From Tenacibaculum adriaticum (lineage in GTDB: Bacteria; Bacteroidota; Bacteroidia; Flavobacteriales; Flavobacteriaceae): a stretch of 64,000 bases of DNA. The notes beneath the pieces were generated by a model that made no database searches, was not told the DNA's origin, and saw nothing but the letters and a program-made list of their open reading frames with translations. The translations under genes and the position numbers were made by a program. Shown in pieces: positions 52,927 to 62,604 of the stretch. The stretch is from NCBI RefSeq assembly GCF_008124875.1, contig NZ_VNIA01000001.1, forward strand, positions 698,721 to 762,720. Reading direction: 5' to 3'. The first letter of the stretch is position 1; the number at the start of each line of letters is the position of its first letter.

Positions 52927-53349
52927 ATGTTTTCTTTTTAGTTATTTTAGACAAACTGGAAACTCTGAAAAGAATTCTAAATAATGAGCTTTAGTTTAAA
53001 ATACATTTATCAATAATAAGTTTAAAATTATACTTTTTTTATTTTGTTGTTTTAACTTTTCTTCATTCTTTAAGTAAAGAAAGAGTAGAGGAATTACTTC
53101 ATTTTAATAGAGAATAAATAAAAAAATGATGAAAGATTAGAAAAGACTTAAAATAGTTTATGACAACTATTCTTCCTTAGAGATTTTAATATTAAGAATG
53201 TATTAACTTTAATATGAGTGATTTGTGAATTATTATTATTATTATGTTTGATGTGTTCTTAAGAATATTTTAAGAGAAAGAGTATCTAGAAAAAATTGCG
53301 CATTATTCTCTTTCTAAGTTTTATTTATAACATTTTAAAGTTTAGAAAA
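52927..53349. other. 423-bp AT-rich noncoding stretch
   Basis: No open frame, tRNA or strong hairpin. A short ATT triplet run lies near 53229-53246 and a weak inverted pair AGAAAGAG / CTCTTTCT flanks 53290-53320. It presumably holds the promoter for the gene at 53350, but no convincing -7 element stands out. Confidence 0.5.
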
Positions 53350-54519
53350 ATGAAAAAAACAAGAAAAATTTATTCTGTAAGTTTTATAGCACTTTTGCTA
53401 TTAGTCACATTAGTTATAATTCAGAGTTGTAAAGATAATAATGAGAACATACAAACTGATTTAATAGTTATCCAAAAGTTTAATTTGAGAAAATTTTCAA
53501 ACGATTACTCTAAAGGAACATACAATAATCAATTTATTGATCTTATAAGTTCAACATATTCAAGTCAAGATTTAATTTTAAAAAATATCTCAGAGAAAAC
53601 AATCGTCAATTCAAATAACTCAATTTATGCAGTAATTGAATATTTTAACGAAGACAGTTCTTTAATTGCGTATGAAGTTTTTTATTCCAATACAGGTTTT
53701 AGACATTTATTTTATATCACTTCAAATACGGGGAGTACCTTTGATAAGGTTTTTGATTTGAAGGATAATATGGTTAATTTCAATAATATTGAATTTTTAG
53801 TTCATTATTTTTTAGATAATCTTGATGGGTTATTTGTAAAAATGCATCTAAACGATTCTTTTGAAAAAAGTGTTGTCACTCAAATTTCAGAATTTGAAGT
53901 TTTTAAAACAGTTAAGTTGTTTAACCTAGAAGAAGATTCTTTACAAAATGATAGTTTACCTGTTGAATTTGCAACAAAAATGAAAATGGCATCAGGTTCA
54001 TGTAACCCAATTTGTTCTGGAGGTTTTGGCAGCTGCAATACATTCTCTATGTCATGTGGAGGGGCAGATCCCGGTGGTTGCCGTATGGCTTCTATAGCAG
54101 TAGATGATGCTTTTCAAAATAATTTTCCTTCTGTCGATTTGTTGTCAAAATTTGATAATTATTATGCCTTAAGAGATAATTTTCTCAATACAACTGTAAT
54201 AGGGAAAAAATTAATAAGTTATTATTATAGTTTAAGTAGCTCAATTGATATAAAAGATTTTAGTATTTCAGATTATGCCAAAATAGTCTCAATGCTTCCT
54301 GAAATTAACGAAGCTGTAGATAAAATCAACAATAATAGAAGAGATATTGTTATAAATGATAATTTAAAAAATAACTTTTTAGAATTTATTGAAATATTAA
54401 AAACAAAATCAACAAGTAATAGTTACCAGTTAATTTTAAATGATCTTAAATCAGAGATCATCAATTTATCAGGTAAAAATGAAATAGAATTAGTAGATGA
54501 AATGATTCTATATGAGTAA
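53350..54519 (+). CDS. unknown lipoprotein with Cys-rich Gly segment
   Basis: 389 residues from the ATG at 53350, which gives a proper lipoprotein signal (lipobox IIQSC, Cys27). The 18 codons before it in frame are rejected. The centre holds five cysteines within 27 residues (218, 222, 229, 236, 244) in a Gly/Ser context, CNPICSGGFGSC then CGGADPGGC. The flanking parts are Asn/Asp/Ser-rich helices and strands. It overlaps the next gene by 8 nt. The locus lies between housekeeping genes behind a 423-bp AT-rich gap and looks like an accessory insertion. No family recognised. Confidence 0.65.
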   Translation: MKKTRKIYSVSFIALLLLVTLVIIQSCKDNNENIQTDLIVIQKFNLRKFSNDYSKGTYNNQFIDLISSTYSSQDLILKNISEKTIVNSNNSIYAVIEYFNEDSSLIAYEVFYSNTGFRHLFYITSNTGSTFDKVFDLKDNMVNFNNIEFLVHYFLDNLDGLFVKMHLNDSFEKSVVTQISEFEVFKTVKLFNLEEDSLQNDSLPVEFATKMKMASGSCNPICSGGFGSCNTFSMSCGGADPGGCRMASIAVDDAFQNNFPSVDLLSKFDNYYALRDNFLNTTVIGKKLISYYYSLSSSIDIKDFSISDYAKIVSMLPEINEAVDKINNNRRDIVINDNLKNNFLEFIEILKTKSTSNSYQLILNDLKSEIINLSGKNEIELVDEMILYE

Positions 54520-55039
54520 AATAGTATATATAATTCTTTACATTATTTTTTATAGATGCTATATTTTTATATGGCATCTATTTGCTTTTTATATTAATGA
54601 AATTTTGTTTGTTAAATTAATGATAGATAAGATTTTATTAAAATTAATTTTGTTCTTATCAATAGATGTGCTTTTAATCAGTTTTCTTTATTTTATTTAT
54701 TTAAAACTAAAGCCAATTTATTTTGCCTTTAGATTATTCTTCTTGTTTTGTCTAATAGTGCCAATTTGGTTTGAATTAGATATATTTTTAAGGTATTTAA
54801 CTTTTAAGTTTGACGAAAGATTGATTTGTTATATACATTATGGTTTAATTGATACAATGAAAATATATGTTCCTTTATTTCTTTTTGTTGCAATTTCTTC
54901 CTGTTTAATTGCTGAAAAAATCAATGTAAAAAAGGAGGAACTCGTTTTATTATCATCAACTATTGTAGGTTACTCAATTATGCATAATATTTACTTATTG
55001 AGTATAGAAAATTTTGAGTTAAACCTAATGTTTTTTTAA
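54512..55039 (+). CDS. small multi-pass membrane protein, partner of Cys-rich lipoprotein
   Basis: 175 residues; the ATG lies inside the last codons of the lipoprotein gene (ATGAGTAA overlap), a sign of coupling. About five hydrophobic segments rich in Phe, Ile, Leu and Tyr: 5-30, 42-64, 70-88, 112-132 and 145-165. No motif is seen. The codons are extremely AT-rich, more so than in the housekeeping neighbours. It ends 32 bp before the convergent dusB gene. Confidence 0.6.
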   Translation: MSKIVYIILYIIFYRCYIFIWHLFAFYINEILFVKLMIDKILLKLILFLSIDVLLISFLYFIYLKLKPIYFAFRLFFLFCLIVPIWFELDIFLRYLTFKFDERLICYIHYGLIDTMKIYVPLFLFVAISSCLIAEKINVKKEELVLLSSTIVGYSIMHNIYLLSIENFELNLMFF

Positions 55040-55070
55040 TAAAAGGTTGTACTATAAAAATAGTATATAT

Positions 55071-56072
55071 CTATCCTATTTGAGGTATTCTTGTGTCTCC
55101 AAATTTAGCCTCCACTTCATCAAAAGCAGCAAAGACATCCTTCGCATCATCAGAGGTTACCATTTTCATCCTATGTTCTTTAAAATGAGGGATTCCTTTA
55201 AAATAATTGGTATAGTGTCTTCTGGTTTCAAAAACACCCAAAATTGGTCCTTTCCAATCAATAGCCATTTGTAGATGTCTACGGGCCATTTCAGTTCGTT
55301 GAGCAATCGTAGGAACCTCTAAATATTCACCAGTTTTAAAATAATGCTTTACTTCATTAAAAAACCAAGGATAACCAATAGCTGCACGACCAATCATACA
55401 GCCATCTAATCCGTATCTGTCACGCATTTCCATGGCTTTTTCAGGAGTGTCAACATCGCCATTACCAAACACAGGAATGTGCATTCTCTGGTTATTCTTC
55501 ACTTCGGATATTGGTGCCCAATCTGCGCTACCTTTATACATTTGTGCACGTGTACGACCATGAATAGAAATTGCTTTACACCCCACATCTTGTAAACGTT
55601 CTGCTACTTCCACAATACGAATAGAATCATGATCCCAACCTAAACGAGTTTTTACAGTAATGGGTAAATTGGTGTGTTTTACCATCGCCTCGGTAAGCGA
55701 AACCATTAAATCAACATCTTTTAAAATTCCTGCACCAGCTCCTTTTGAGACTACCTTTTTAACAGGACAGCCAAAGTTGATGTCAATAATATCTGGTTTG
55801 GTTTTTTCAACAATTTCAACCGAGCGTAACATAGAATCGAGATTTGCGCCGAAAATTTGAATTCCTACAGGACGTTCTTTTTCATAAATATCTAGTTTCA
55901 TTACGCTTTTCGCAGCATCGCGAATTAGTCCTTCCGAAGAAATAAATTCTGTATATACCACATCTGCACCATTTTCTTTGCATAAAGCTCTAAATGGAGG
56001 ATCACTTACATCTTCCATTGGCGCTAACAAAAGCGGGAAGTCAGGTAATTCTATGTTGCCTATTTTAACCAA
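55071..56072 (-). CDS. dusB: tRNA-dihydrouridine synthase
   Basis: 333 residues. FMN-binding TIM barrel with LLAPMEDVSDPPFRAL at the start, the catalytic Cys102 in INFGCPVKKVVSKGAGAG, KTRLGWDHDS, SIHGRTRAQMYKGSADW, FGNGDVDTPEKA and GCMIGRAAIGYPW. The C-terminal helical domain is present. It reduces uridines in the tRNA D-loop with NADPH. Of the Dus groups it resembles DusB most. A minus-strand -7 (TACTTTTG, 56186-56179) predicts a 100-nt leader with a hairpin (CACGAA/TTCGTG). Confidence 0.93.
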   Translation of the reverse strand: MVKIGNIELPDFPLLLAPMEDVSDPPFRALCKENGADVVYTEFISSEGLIRDAAKSVMKLDIYEKERPVGIQIFGANLDSMLRSVEIVEKTKPDIIDINFGCPVKKVVSKGAGAGILKDVDLMVSLTEAMVKHTNLPITVKTRLGWDHDSIRIVEVAERLQDVGCKAISIHGRTRAQMYKGSADWAPISEVKNNQRMHIPVFGNGDVDTPEKAMEMRDRYGLDGCMIGRAAIGYPWFFNEVKHYFKTGEYLEVPTIAQRTEMARRHLQMAIDWKGPILGVFETRRHYTNYFKGIPHFKEHRMKMVTSDDAKDVFAAFDEVEAKFGDTRIPQIG

Positions 56073-56178
56073 TTGTCATCAATTTTAAATAAAATTCACA
56101 ATCATTTGTATTTCATATTTAATCAAATGGTAATGAGTGTGTTTTGCACGAACTTGATTAGACTTCGTGTAATTTTTG

Positions 56179-56186
56179 CAAAAGTA
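56179..56186 (-). promoter_or_regulatory. -7 element of dusB
   Basis: TACTTTTG on the minus strand, full match; divergent from the lepA promoter 33 bp away. Confidence 0.6.
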
Positions 56187-56218
56187 CATTTTTTCAGTTT
56201 AAAAATTTATAAATAACG

Positions 56219-56226
56219 TATCTTTG
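56219..56226 (+). promoter_or_regulatory. -7 element of lepA
   Basis: TATCTTTG, full consensus match, 25 nt before the ATG. Confidence 0.6.
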
Positions 56227-56251
56227 TCGGTCATAAGTAGATAGATATTAC

Positions 56252-58048
56252 ATGAAGAACATCAGAAATTTTTGCATCATTGCACACATTGATCACGGAA
56301 AAAGTACCTTGGCAGATAGATTGTTGGATTATACAGGAACGGTTACTGAACGTGAAAAGCAAGATCAATTATTAGATAGTATGGATTTGGAGCGTGAGCG
56401 TGGTATTACCATTAAATCACATGCAATTCAAATGGATTATGTTCATAACGGAGAAAAATATATTTTGAATTTAATTGATACTCCGGGTCACGTGGATTTT
56501 TCGTATGAAGTTTCTCGTTCTATTGCTGCTTGTGAGGGAGCATTGCTAATTGTAGATGCTGCACAAAGTATACAAGCCCAAACCATTTCTAACTTATACT
56601 TAGCGCTAGAGAATGACCTGGAAATTATCCCGGTTTTAAATAAAGTGGATTTGCCTAGTGCAAATCCAGAAGAAGTTACTGATGATATTGTAGATTTATT
56701 AGGTTGTGATCCAGAAGATGTAATTCATGCAAGTGGAAAAACAGGTTTTGGGGTTGATAATATTTTAGCTGCTATTATAGATAAAGTTCCTGCTCCTAAA
56801 GGGGATCCTGATGCACCTTTAAAAGCTTTGATTTTTGATAGTGTTTATAATTCTTACCGGGGAATTGAGACTTATTTTAGAGTAATTGATGGCTCTATAA
56901 AAAAGAATCAACAAATAAAGTTTATGGCAACGGGTAAACAATATAATGCCGATGAGGTAGGAACACTAAAGCTACAGCAAGTTGTTAAAAAGGAAATCAC
57001 AACTGGTGATGTAGGATATTTAATTACAGGAATAAAAGCAGCAAAAGAAGTAAAAGTAGGAGATACAATTACGGATTTTGAAAATCCTACAAAAGATAGA
57101 ATTGAAGGTTTTGAAGATGTAAAGCCAATGGTTTTTGCAGGTATTTATCCTGTAGATACAGAAGATTACGAAGAACTTCGTAGCTCGATGGAAAAATTAC
57201 AATTAAATGATGCTTCTTTAGTATTTCAGCCAGAAAGTTCTGCAGCTTTAGGATTTGGTTTTCGTTGTGGGTTCTTAGGAATGTTACATATGGAGATCAT
57301 TCAAGAGCGTTTAGAGCGCGAGTTTAATATGACTGTAATTACGACAGTTCCTAACGTTTCTTACCATGCGTACACAAAGAAAAATCCTGATGAAATTGTT
57401 TTATTGAATAATCCAACAGATTTACCAGATCCTTCGAGGTTAGATAGAGTGGAAGAACCTTTTATAAAAGCGACAATTATTACAAAGTCAGATTTTGTTG
57501 GTCAGGTAATGAGTTTGTGTATTGAAAAACGTGGAGAAATTGTGAATCAAACATACTTAACTACTGAGAGAGTCGAGTTGACTTTTGATATGCCTTTAGC
57601 AGAAATTGTTTTCGATTTTTATGATCGTTTAAAAACGGTTTCTAAAGGATATGCTTCGTTTGATTATTCTCCAATAGGAATGAGACCATCTAAATTAGTT
57701 CGTGTAGATATCTTATTAAACGGACAACCTGTAGATGCACTTTCTGCTTTATTACATGCAGATAATGCTTATACTATTGGTAAGAAGATTGTAGAAAAAT
57801 TAAAGACATTGATTCCAAGACAGCAGTTTGATATTCCTATTCAAGCAGCCATTGGAGCTAAAATTATAGCAAGAGAAACTACAAAAGCATTACGTAAAGA
57901 TGTAACAGCAAAATGTTATGGAGGAGATATTTCTCGTAAACGTAAGCTTTTAGAAAAGCAAAAGAAGGGTAAGAAACGTATGCGTCAAGTGGGTAATGTA
58001 GAAATTCCACAAGAAGCATTTATGGCGGTTCTTAAGTTAAATGATTAA
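56252..58048 (+). CDS. lepA: elongation factor 4 (LepA)
   Basis: 598 residues, full length. G1 [11 protein letters not shown]2 region [12 protein letters not shown]3 DTPGHVDF, G4 NKVDLPSA; then domains II, III and V and the LepA-specific C-terminus with [32 protein letters not shown] in part. It acts on stalled ribosomes or in initiation. Single gene with its own promoter and terminator. Confidence 0.97.
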   Translation: MKNIRNFCIIAHIDHGKSTLADRLLDYTGTVTEREKQDQLLDSMDLERERGITIKSHAIQMDYVHNGEKYILNLIDTPGHVDFSYEVSRSIAACEGALLIVDAAQSIQAQTISNLYLALENDLEIIPVLNKVDLPSANPEEVTDDIVDLLGCDPEDVIHASGKTGFGVDNILAAIIDKVPAPKGDPDAPLKALIFDSVYNSYRGIETYFRVIDGSIKKNQQIKFMATGKQYNADEVGTLKLQQVVKKEITTGDVGYLITGIKAAKEVKVGDTITDFENPTKDRIEGFEDVKPMVFAGIYPVDTEDYEELRSSMEKLQLNDASLVFQPESSAALGFGFRCGFLGMLHMEIIQERLEREFNMTVITTVPNVSYHAYTKKNPDEIVLLNNPTDLPDPSRLDRVEEPFIKATIITKSDFVGQVMSLCIEKRGEIVNQTYLTTERVELTFDMPLAEIVFDFYDRLKTVSKGYASFDYSPIGMRPSKLVRVDILLNGQPVDALSALLHADNAYTIGKKIVEKLKTLIPRQQFDIPIQAAIGAKIIARETTKALRKDVTAKCYGGDISRKRKLLEKQKKGKKRMRQVGNVEIPQEAFMAVLKLND

Positions 58049-58068
58049 TATTTTTGGTTAGATAAAAC

Positions 58069-58098
58069 AAAAAACTCTCGATTTTCGAGAGTTTTTTT
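58069..58098 (+). terminator. terminator after lepA
   Basis: AAAAACTCTCGA-TTT-TCGAGAGTTTTTTT; also serves the convergent peptidase gene. Confidence 0.9.
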
Positions 58099-58116
58099 AT
58101 GATATAAGATTTATAA

Positions 58117-58809
58117 TTAATCTCTACTGGCCATTAATTTCATAGCCCAATATGCTAACATTGCTAACGAACCTAAAGCAGCAACTAGATAGGTTCTTGC
58201 GGCCCATTTTAAGGCGTCTTTAGAACCTGCTAATTCTTCTCTGGTAACCATGTTTTTATTTTCTAACCAAGCCAATGCTCTGTTGCTGGCGTCGTATTCA
58301 ACAGGTAAGGTTACAAAACTAAATAAAGTAGCTAATGCCATTAAAGCTACACCACCTGCAAGTACATAATATCCTACACTAGATGCAGCGCCTAAAACCA
58401 ATCCCCCCATAATTAAATATTGAGAAAATTTTGAAGATATATTTACCATTGGTACTAAATTAGATCGCATTTGTAGCCATTTATAAGCTCTTGCATGCTG
58501 TACTGCATGTCCGCATTCATGCGCAGCCACCGCAGCAGCAGATGCGTTTCGTTGATTGTACACACCTTCACTTAAATTCACCGTTTTATTTTGTGGATTG
58601 TAATGGTCAGTTAACATTCCAGGAGTTGAGATGACTTTTACATCTGTAATTCCATTATCAGCTAACATTTTTTCTGCAATTTCGGCCCCACTCATTCCAT
58701 TTCTTAAGCTTACTTTAGAATATTTTTTAAATTTTCGCTGTAGCATATTACTAACAAGCCAGCTAATAAGTGAAAAAATTCCTATAACTGCATAATATTC
58801 TATTCCCAT
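58117..58809 (-). CDS. membrane zinc metallopeptidase, YugP family
   Basis: 230 residues. The zinc motif HECGH (His97, Glu98, His101) lies in AAAVAAHECGHAVQHA, and PVEYDASNRA downstream supplies a third ligand glutamate. Membrane helices are at 5-22, 125-160 and 205-225. NPQNKTVNLSEGVYNQRNAS before the motif is typical of the family. The enzyme is bound to the inner membrane; substrate unknown. It is convergent with lepA and divergent from the asparaginase gene. Confidence 0.92.
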   Translation of the reverse strand: MGIEYYAVIGIFSLISWLVSNMLQRKFKKYSKVSLRNGMSGAEIAEKMLADNGITDVKVISTPGMLTDHYNPQNKTVNLSEGVYNQRNASAAAVAAHECGHAVQHARAYKWLQMRSNLVPMVNISSKFSQYLIMGGLVLGAASSVGYYVLAGGVALMALATLFSFVTLPVEYDASNRALAWLENKNMVTREELAGSKDALKWAARTYLVAALGSLAMLAYWAMKLMASRD

Positions 58810-58902
58810 AATTTTTATTTTTTTAATTGTAATCTTTTTAAGTTTGATAAATTTACAACATAAATTATTCCATTTTATAAATCAGAAAATAAAAGTGTCA
58901 AA

Positions 58903-59934
58903 ATGACAAATAAGCCTAGTATTTTATTAGTGTACACAGGAGGTACCATTGGTATGATAAAAGATTATAAGACAAATGCTTTAAAGGCTTTTGATTTTGA
59001 TCAGATTTTAGATAAAATACCAGAACTTCAGCAGTTAAATTGTAATATTTCTACTATCTCTTTTGAAGAACCAATAGATTCATCAAACATGAATACGAAG
59101 TATTATATTAAGATCGCTGAAATAATTGCTGAAAATTATATAAAGTTTGACGGTTTCGTGGTATTAACAGGATCTGATACGATGTCGTATGTATCTTCCG
59201 CGATTAGTTTTATGTTTGAAAATTTAAAGAAGCCAGTAATTTTTACAGGATCACAACTGCCTATTGGAGATTTAAGAACCGACGCAAAAGAAAACTTAAT
59301 TACATCTATAGAAATAGCATCTGCAAGAGAAAAAGGAGAACCTATTATTAAAGAGGTAGGTTTGTACTTCGAATACAAATTGTACCGTGCCAATAGAACT
59401 ACTAAAATTAATGCAGAACAATTTGAAGCTTTTGCCTCGATGAACTATCCTCCATTAGCAGAGAGTGGGGTGCATCTACATTTCAATAAACATTTATTGC
59501 TTCAGCCAAAAAATAGTGAGGAAGAACTAATCTTTAGAAAAAATTTAATTAATGATGTAGTTGTTTTAAAGCTTTTTCCAGGGATTACTCAAAAAGTAGT
59601 TCAAGCCATTGTAAACATTCCTAATCTAAAAGGAATTGTTTTAGAAACTTATGGGGCAGGTAATGCGCCAACAGAAGCTTGGTTTTTAGATTTGTTAGAT
59701 AAAACAATAAAAAAAGGAGTGCATATAGTAAATGTAACACAGTGCGCAGGAGGTAGTGTTCTTTTAGGTCTTTATGAAACAAGTACCAACTTAAAAAAAA
59801 TAGGGATCATTAATGGGAAAAATATTACTACCGAAACAGCCATTGCTAAAATGATGTATTTGTTAGGAGAAAATTTATCAAAAGAAGAATTTAAGCATTA
59901 TTTTGAATTGTCATTACGAGGAGAAATAAATTAA
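58903..59934 (+). CDS. ansA: type I (cytoplasmic) L-asparaginase
   Basis: 343 residues, no signal peptide. The nucleophile Thr15 is in YTGGTIGM, and the second site reads TGSDTM with Ser91-Asp92. FTGSQLPIGDLRTDAKENL, YRANRTTKINAE and AGNAP follow as in type I enzymes. It turns asparagine into aspartate and ammonia. It appears to be a single gene. After it comes a 261-bp gap before exbB. Confidence 0.94.
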   Translation: MTNKPSILLVYTGGTIGMIKDYKTNALKAFDFDQILDKIPELQQLNCNISTISFEEPIDSSNMNTKYYIKIAEIIAENYIKFDGFVVLTGSDTMSYVSSAISFMFENLKKPVIFTGSQLPIGDLRTDAKENLITSIEIASAREKGEPIIKEVGLYFEYKLYRANRTTKINAEQFEAFASMNYPPLAESGVHLHFNKHLLLQPKNSEEELIFRKNLINDVVVLKLFPGITQKVVQAIVNIPNLKGIVLETYGAGNAPTEAWFLDLLDKTIKKGVHIVNVTQCAGGSVLLGLYETSTNLKKIGIINGKNITTETAIAKMMYLLGENLSKEEFKHYFELSLRGEIN

Positions 59935-60195
59935 TTTTTTAATAATTACTACCTTATTAAGTATAAACGGAAGCCAAATCATAGACAAACCATAAAAGTT
60001 TGGGTGTTTAATGTAAATACCTGATGTTTTTTTTTATGGATCCAACATTTTTTTGTTATTTGGCACTCTGAAAACTGAGGGGATTTCTTAAGTGTTATTT
60101 AAATAACTAATCTTTTAAAGGGGTCTTCCTGTGTTTCGAAAGCAAAAAATTTGTATTTTTAACCCGTTAACTATTTAAAATTAATTATAACAAAG

Positions 60196-60915
60196 ATGAA
60201 AAAAGTAGTAAATATCCTAACTATTGCAGGATTCATGTTCTTTGGAGCGATTCAATCAACTTTTGCACAAGAGGTAGTAGCTGAAAAAACTTTCCACCAA
60301 GAGTTAAAACAACGTTTTATTGAAGGAGGACCAGGTTTTATGGGAATTGTATTAGTAGCCTTAATTTTAGGTTTGGCTATCGCAATCGAAAGAATTATTT
60401 ATTTAAACATGGCAACAACAAATACTAAGAAATTAGTAGCTAGCGTTGATGAAGCGTTAAGTTCAGGTGGTGTAGAAGCTGCTAAAGAAGTTTGTAGAAA
60501 TACAAAAGGTCCTGTTGCCTCTATCTTTTATCAAGGTTTAGAAAGAGCTGATGAAGGTTTAGAAGCTGCTGAAAAAGCTGTAGTAGGATACGGTGGAGTA
60601 CAAATGGGATTATTAGAAAAAAATATTTCTTGGATTTCATTATTTATTGCTTTAGCACCGATGTTAGGGTTTATGGGTACTGTAATTGGTATGATTGGAG
60701 CTTTTGATTCGATTGCAGTAGCAAACGATATTTCTCCAGCGGTAGTAGCAACAGGTATTAAAGTAGCCTTATTAACAACAGTATTTGGTTTAGTAGTAGC
60801 AATTATCTTACAGGTTTTTTACAACTATATCGTTTCTAAAGTAGATAGTATTGTAAACAATATGGAAGATGCATCTATCTCTTTAATTGATTTATTAGCT
60901 AAATACAAAAAATAA
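60196..60915 (+). CDS. exbB: MotA/TolQ/ExbB proton channel protein
   Basis: 239 residues. An N-terminal hydrophobic stretch with signal-like end (TFAQE, about 1-25), then TM segments at 47-68, 140-165 and 190-212. The signature LAPMLGFMGTVIGMIGAFDSIA and ALLTTVFGLVVAIILQVFYNY is complete. With ExbD it uses proton flow to energise TonB or related envelope machines. First of four genes in a row with gaps of 6-21 bp; two exbD genes follow. A possible -7 (TATTTTTA) lies near 60154-60161. Confidence 0.93.
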   Translation: MKKVVNILTIAGFMFFGAIQSTFAQEVVAEKTFHQELKQRFIEGGPGFMGIVLVALILGLAIAIERIIYLNMATTNTKKLVASVDEALSSGGVEAAKEVCRNTKGPVASIFYQGLERADEGLEAAEKAVVGYGGVQMGLLEKNISWISLFIALAPMLGFMGTVIGMIGAFDSIAVANDISPAVVATGIKVALLTTVFGLVVAIILQVFYNYIVSKVDSIVNNMEDASISLIDLLAKYKK

Positions 60916-60923
60916 TTTTTCTT

Positions 60924-61391
60924 ATGAAAGGAAATAAATTAGCAAAATTCTTACCTCTAATAGTTGCCTTAGTTAGTGTAATAGGAGCAGTCCTATTCGT
61001 TAGGGTTTTTATGGCAGGGGAAGATTCGATAAAAACAGATCCAGCTGTGCAAGCTAGTGTAGTTAACCCATTAATAACTTTTTCTATGTGGTTATTATAT
61101 GCAGCCATAGCTATCACTTTAGTACTAGCTATTTTGAGTTTAATTAAAAACCCAGCAGCCTTAAAGAAAACATTATTAGGATTAGCCGTATTAGGTGTTC
61201 TTTTACTTGTTTCTTATTTTTTATCTTCTGATGCAGCAGTGTATGATGTACAAGGAGTATTATTAAAAGATGGGCAAGCAGGAGCGACCTCTAAATGGGT
61301 TGGTACTGGTATTATATATAGTTTAATCTTAGGAGGTATTGGCTTATTCTTTTTTGTAATAGACTTAGTTAAAGGATTAATTAAATCATAA
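60924..61391 (+). CDS. membrane protein in ExbB-ExbD operon
   Basis: 155 residues, four membrane segments (8-28, 50-72, 78-98, 125-150) and a periplasmic loop with DAAVYDVQGVLLKDGQAGATSKWV. It is always placed between exbB and exbD in flavobacterial operons of this sort as far as I recall. Role unknown; probably a further subunit of the proton-driven complex. Confidence 0.72.
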   Translation: MKGNKLAKFLPLIVALVSVIGAVLFVRVFMAGEDSIKTDPAVQASVVNPLITFSMWLLYAAIAITLVLAILSLIKNPAALKKTLLGLAVLGVLLLVSYFLSSDAAVYDVQGVLLKDGQAGATSKWVGTGIIYSLILGGIGLFFFVIDLVKGLIKS

Positions 61392-61397
61392 TATATT

Positions 61398-62030
61398 ATG
61401 GCAAGAAGAGAAAACCCAGAAATTAATGCAGGTTCGATGGCAGATATTGCCTTCTTGCTACTTATCTTTTTCCTTGTAACAACAACTATGGATGTAGATT
61501 CAGGTATCTCTAAAAAGTTAGCTGAAAAACCACCTAAAGATTATGTTCCGCCAAAAATTAAGATGAAAAACATCTTCGAAATCAGTATTAACCGTAATAA
61601 CCAACTTTTTGTAGATGGTGAAGTTATGGAGTTAAAAGATTTAAAAGAAGCTGCAATTAAATTCATTGATAATGGAGGAGGAATAGGAAATCCAGTTGAA
61701 GGTGAGAAAGAGGGTAAGTCTTGTGATTATTGTGGTGGTGAAAGAGATGAGAATTCTTCAGATCACCCAAATAAAGCAATTATCTCTGTAGAAAGTGATA
61801 GAGCAACTGAATATGGAACTTATGTAACGGTACAAGATGAATTGTTAAGCGCTTATACTGAATTAAGAAACAGATTGTCTCAAAAGCGTTACGGTATGTC
61901 TTTTAATGAGTTAGAACAATTGTTTATTGATAGCGGACGTAAGGACGAAGAACTAAGAAAGAAAGTTGAAGATGTCAAAACAAGTTATCCTCAAATTATT
62001 ACTGACTTAGATCCTACAGGAGCGAATTAA
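61398..62030 (+). CDS. exbD: ExbD/TolR protein with CxxC insertion
   Basis: 210 residues, longer than usual ExbD (about 140). The TM helix NAGSMADIAFLLLIFFLVTTT holds the proton-carrying Asp16. After the first periplasmic strands (IFEISINRNNQLFVDGEV) comes an insertion, about 92-125, with GEKEGKSCDYCGGERDENS (Cys109, Cys112), then the C-terminal domain. The CxxC could form a disulfide in the periplasm or bind metal. Located 6 bp after the small membrane protein gene. Confidence 0.9.
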   Translation: MARRENPEINAGSMADIAFLLLIFFLVTTTMDVDSGISKKLAEKPPKDYVPPKIKMKNIFEISINRNNQLFVDGEVMELKDLKEAAIKFIDNGGGIGNPVEGEKEGKSCDYCGGERDENSSDHPNKAIISVESDRATEYGTYVTVQDELLSAYTELRNRLSQKRYGMSFNELEQLFIDSGRKDEELRKKVEDVKTSYPQIITDLDPTGAN

Positions 62031-62051
62031 TAAATATAAAAACGATAAAGT

Positions 62052-62522
62052 ATGTCTAAATTCAGAAAGAAGAAAAAAGAAACGCCAGCGTTATCGACTG
62101 CGTCTTTACCAGATATTGTTTTTATGTTATTATTCTTCTTCATGGTAACGACTACCATGAGAGAAACTGATTTGCAAATAGATGCACCTCGTTTACCAAG
62201 TGCATCTGAAGTTAAGAAGTTAGAACATAAAAGTTTAGTAAGTACTATTTACGTAGGTAAAGCTAAAGATCCTAAATACGGAACAGGTTATAACAAGATT
62301 CAGTTAAATGATAAAATTGGGACACCAGATGATGTACCTGCTTTCATTATTAATGAAAGAGAAAAAGTATCTGAAGCTGAAATTCCTTTTATGACCACTT
62401 CTATTAAAGCAGATAAAGAATCAAATGTTGGTACATTAACTGATATTCGTTTAAAATTAAGAGATGTAAATGCTCTTAAATTAAGTTTGTCTACTCAAAA
62501 AGGAAGTACGATAAAGAAATAA
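62052..62522 (+). CDS. exbD: second ExbD/TolR protein
   Basis: 156 residues. Basic N-terminus, then TM helix ASLPDIVFMLLFFFMVTTT with Asp21. The periplasmic part (VSTIYVGKAKDPKYG... to the end) is compact and lacks the CxxC insertion of its neighbour. Two different ExbD proteins beside one ExbB is the arrangement found for the flavobacterial envelope energiser. A terminator follows at 62545. Confidence 0.92.
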   Translation: MSKFRKKKKETPALSTASLPDIVFMLLFFFMVTTTMRETDLQIDAPRLPSASEVKKLEHKSLVSTIYVGKAKDPKYGTGYNKIQLNDKIGTPDDVPAFIINEREKVSEAEIPFMTTSIKADKESNVGTLTDIRLKLRDVNALKLSLSTQKGSTIKK

Positions 62523-62544
62523 TTTTAAAATTATTTAATAATAT

Positions 62545-62574
62545 AAAGGGCAATCATTTGATTGCTCTTTTTTT
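62545..62574 (+). terminator. terminator after exbB-exbD operon
   Basis: AAAGGGCAATCA-TT-TGATTGCTCTTTTTTT, one G-T pair. Confidence 0.88.
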
Positions 62575-62587
62575 GTATAAAATGATT

Positions 62588-62595
62588 TATATTTA
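62588..62595 (+). promoter_or_regulatory. -7-like element of the beta-barrel gene
   Basis: TATATTTA, 9 nt before the ATG at 62605 and after the exbD terminator. Confidence 0.45.
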
Positions 62596-62604
62596 TAGTT
62601 AGTT

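Noticed and set aside
53229-53246. ATT triplet run as a phase-variable repeat
   Set aside because: Only about six units, outside coding sequence and not placed between promoter elements that can be identified.
55047-55274. 75-codon plus-strand frame at the end of dusB
   Set aside because: Almost entirely antisense to dusB coding sequence.
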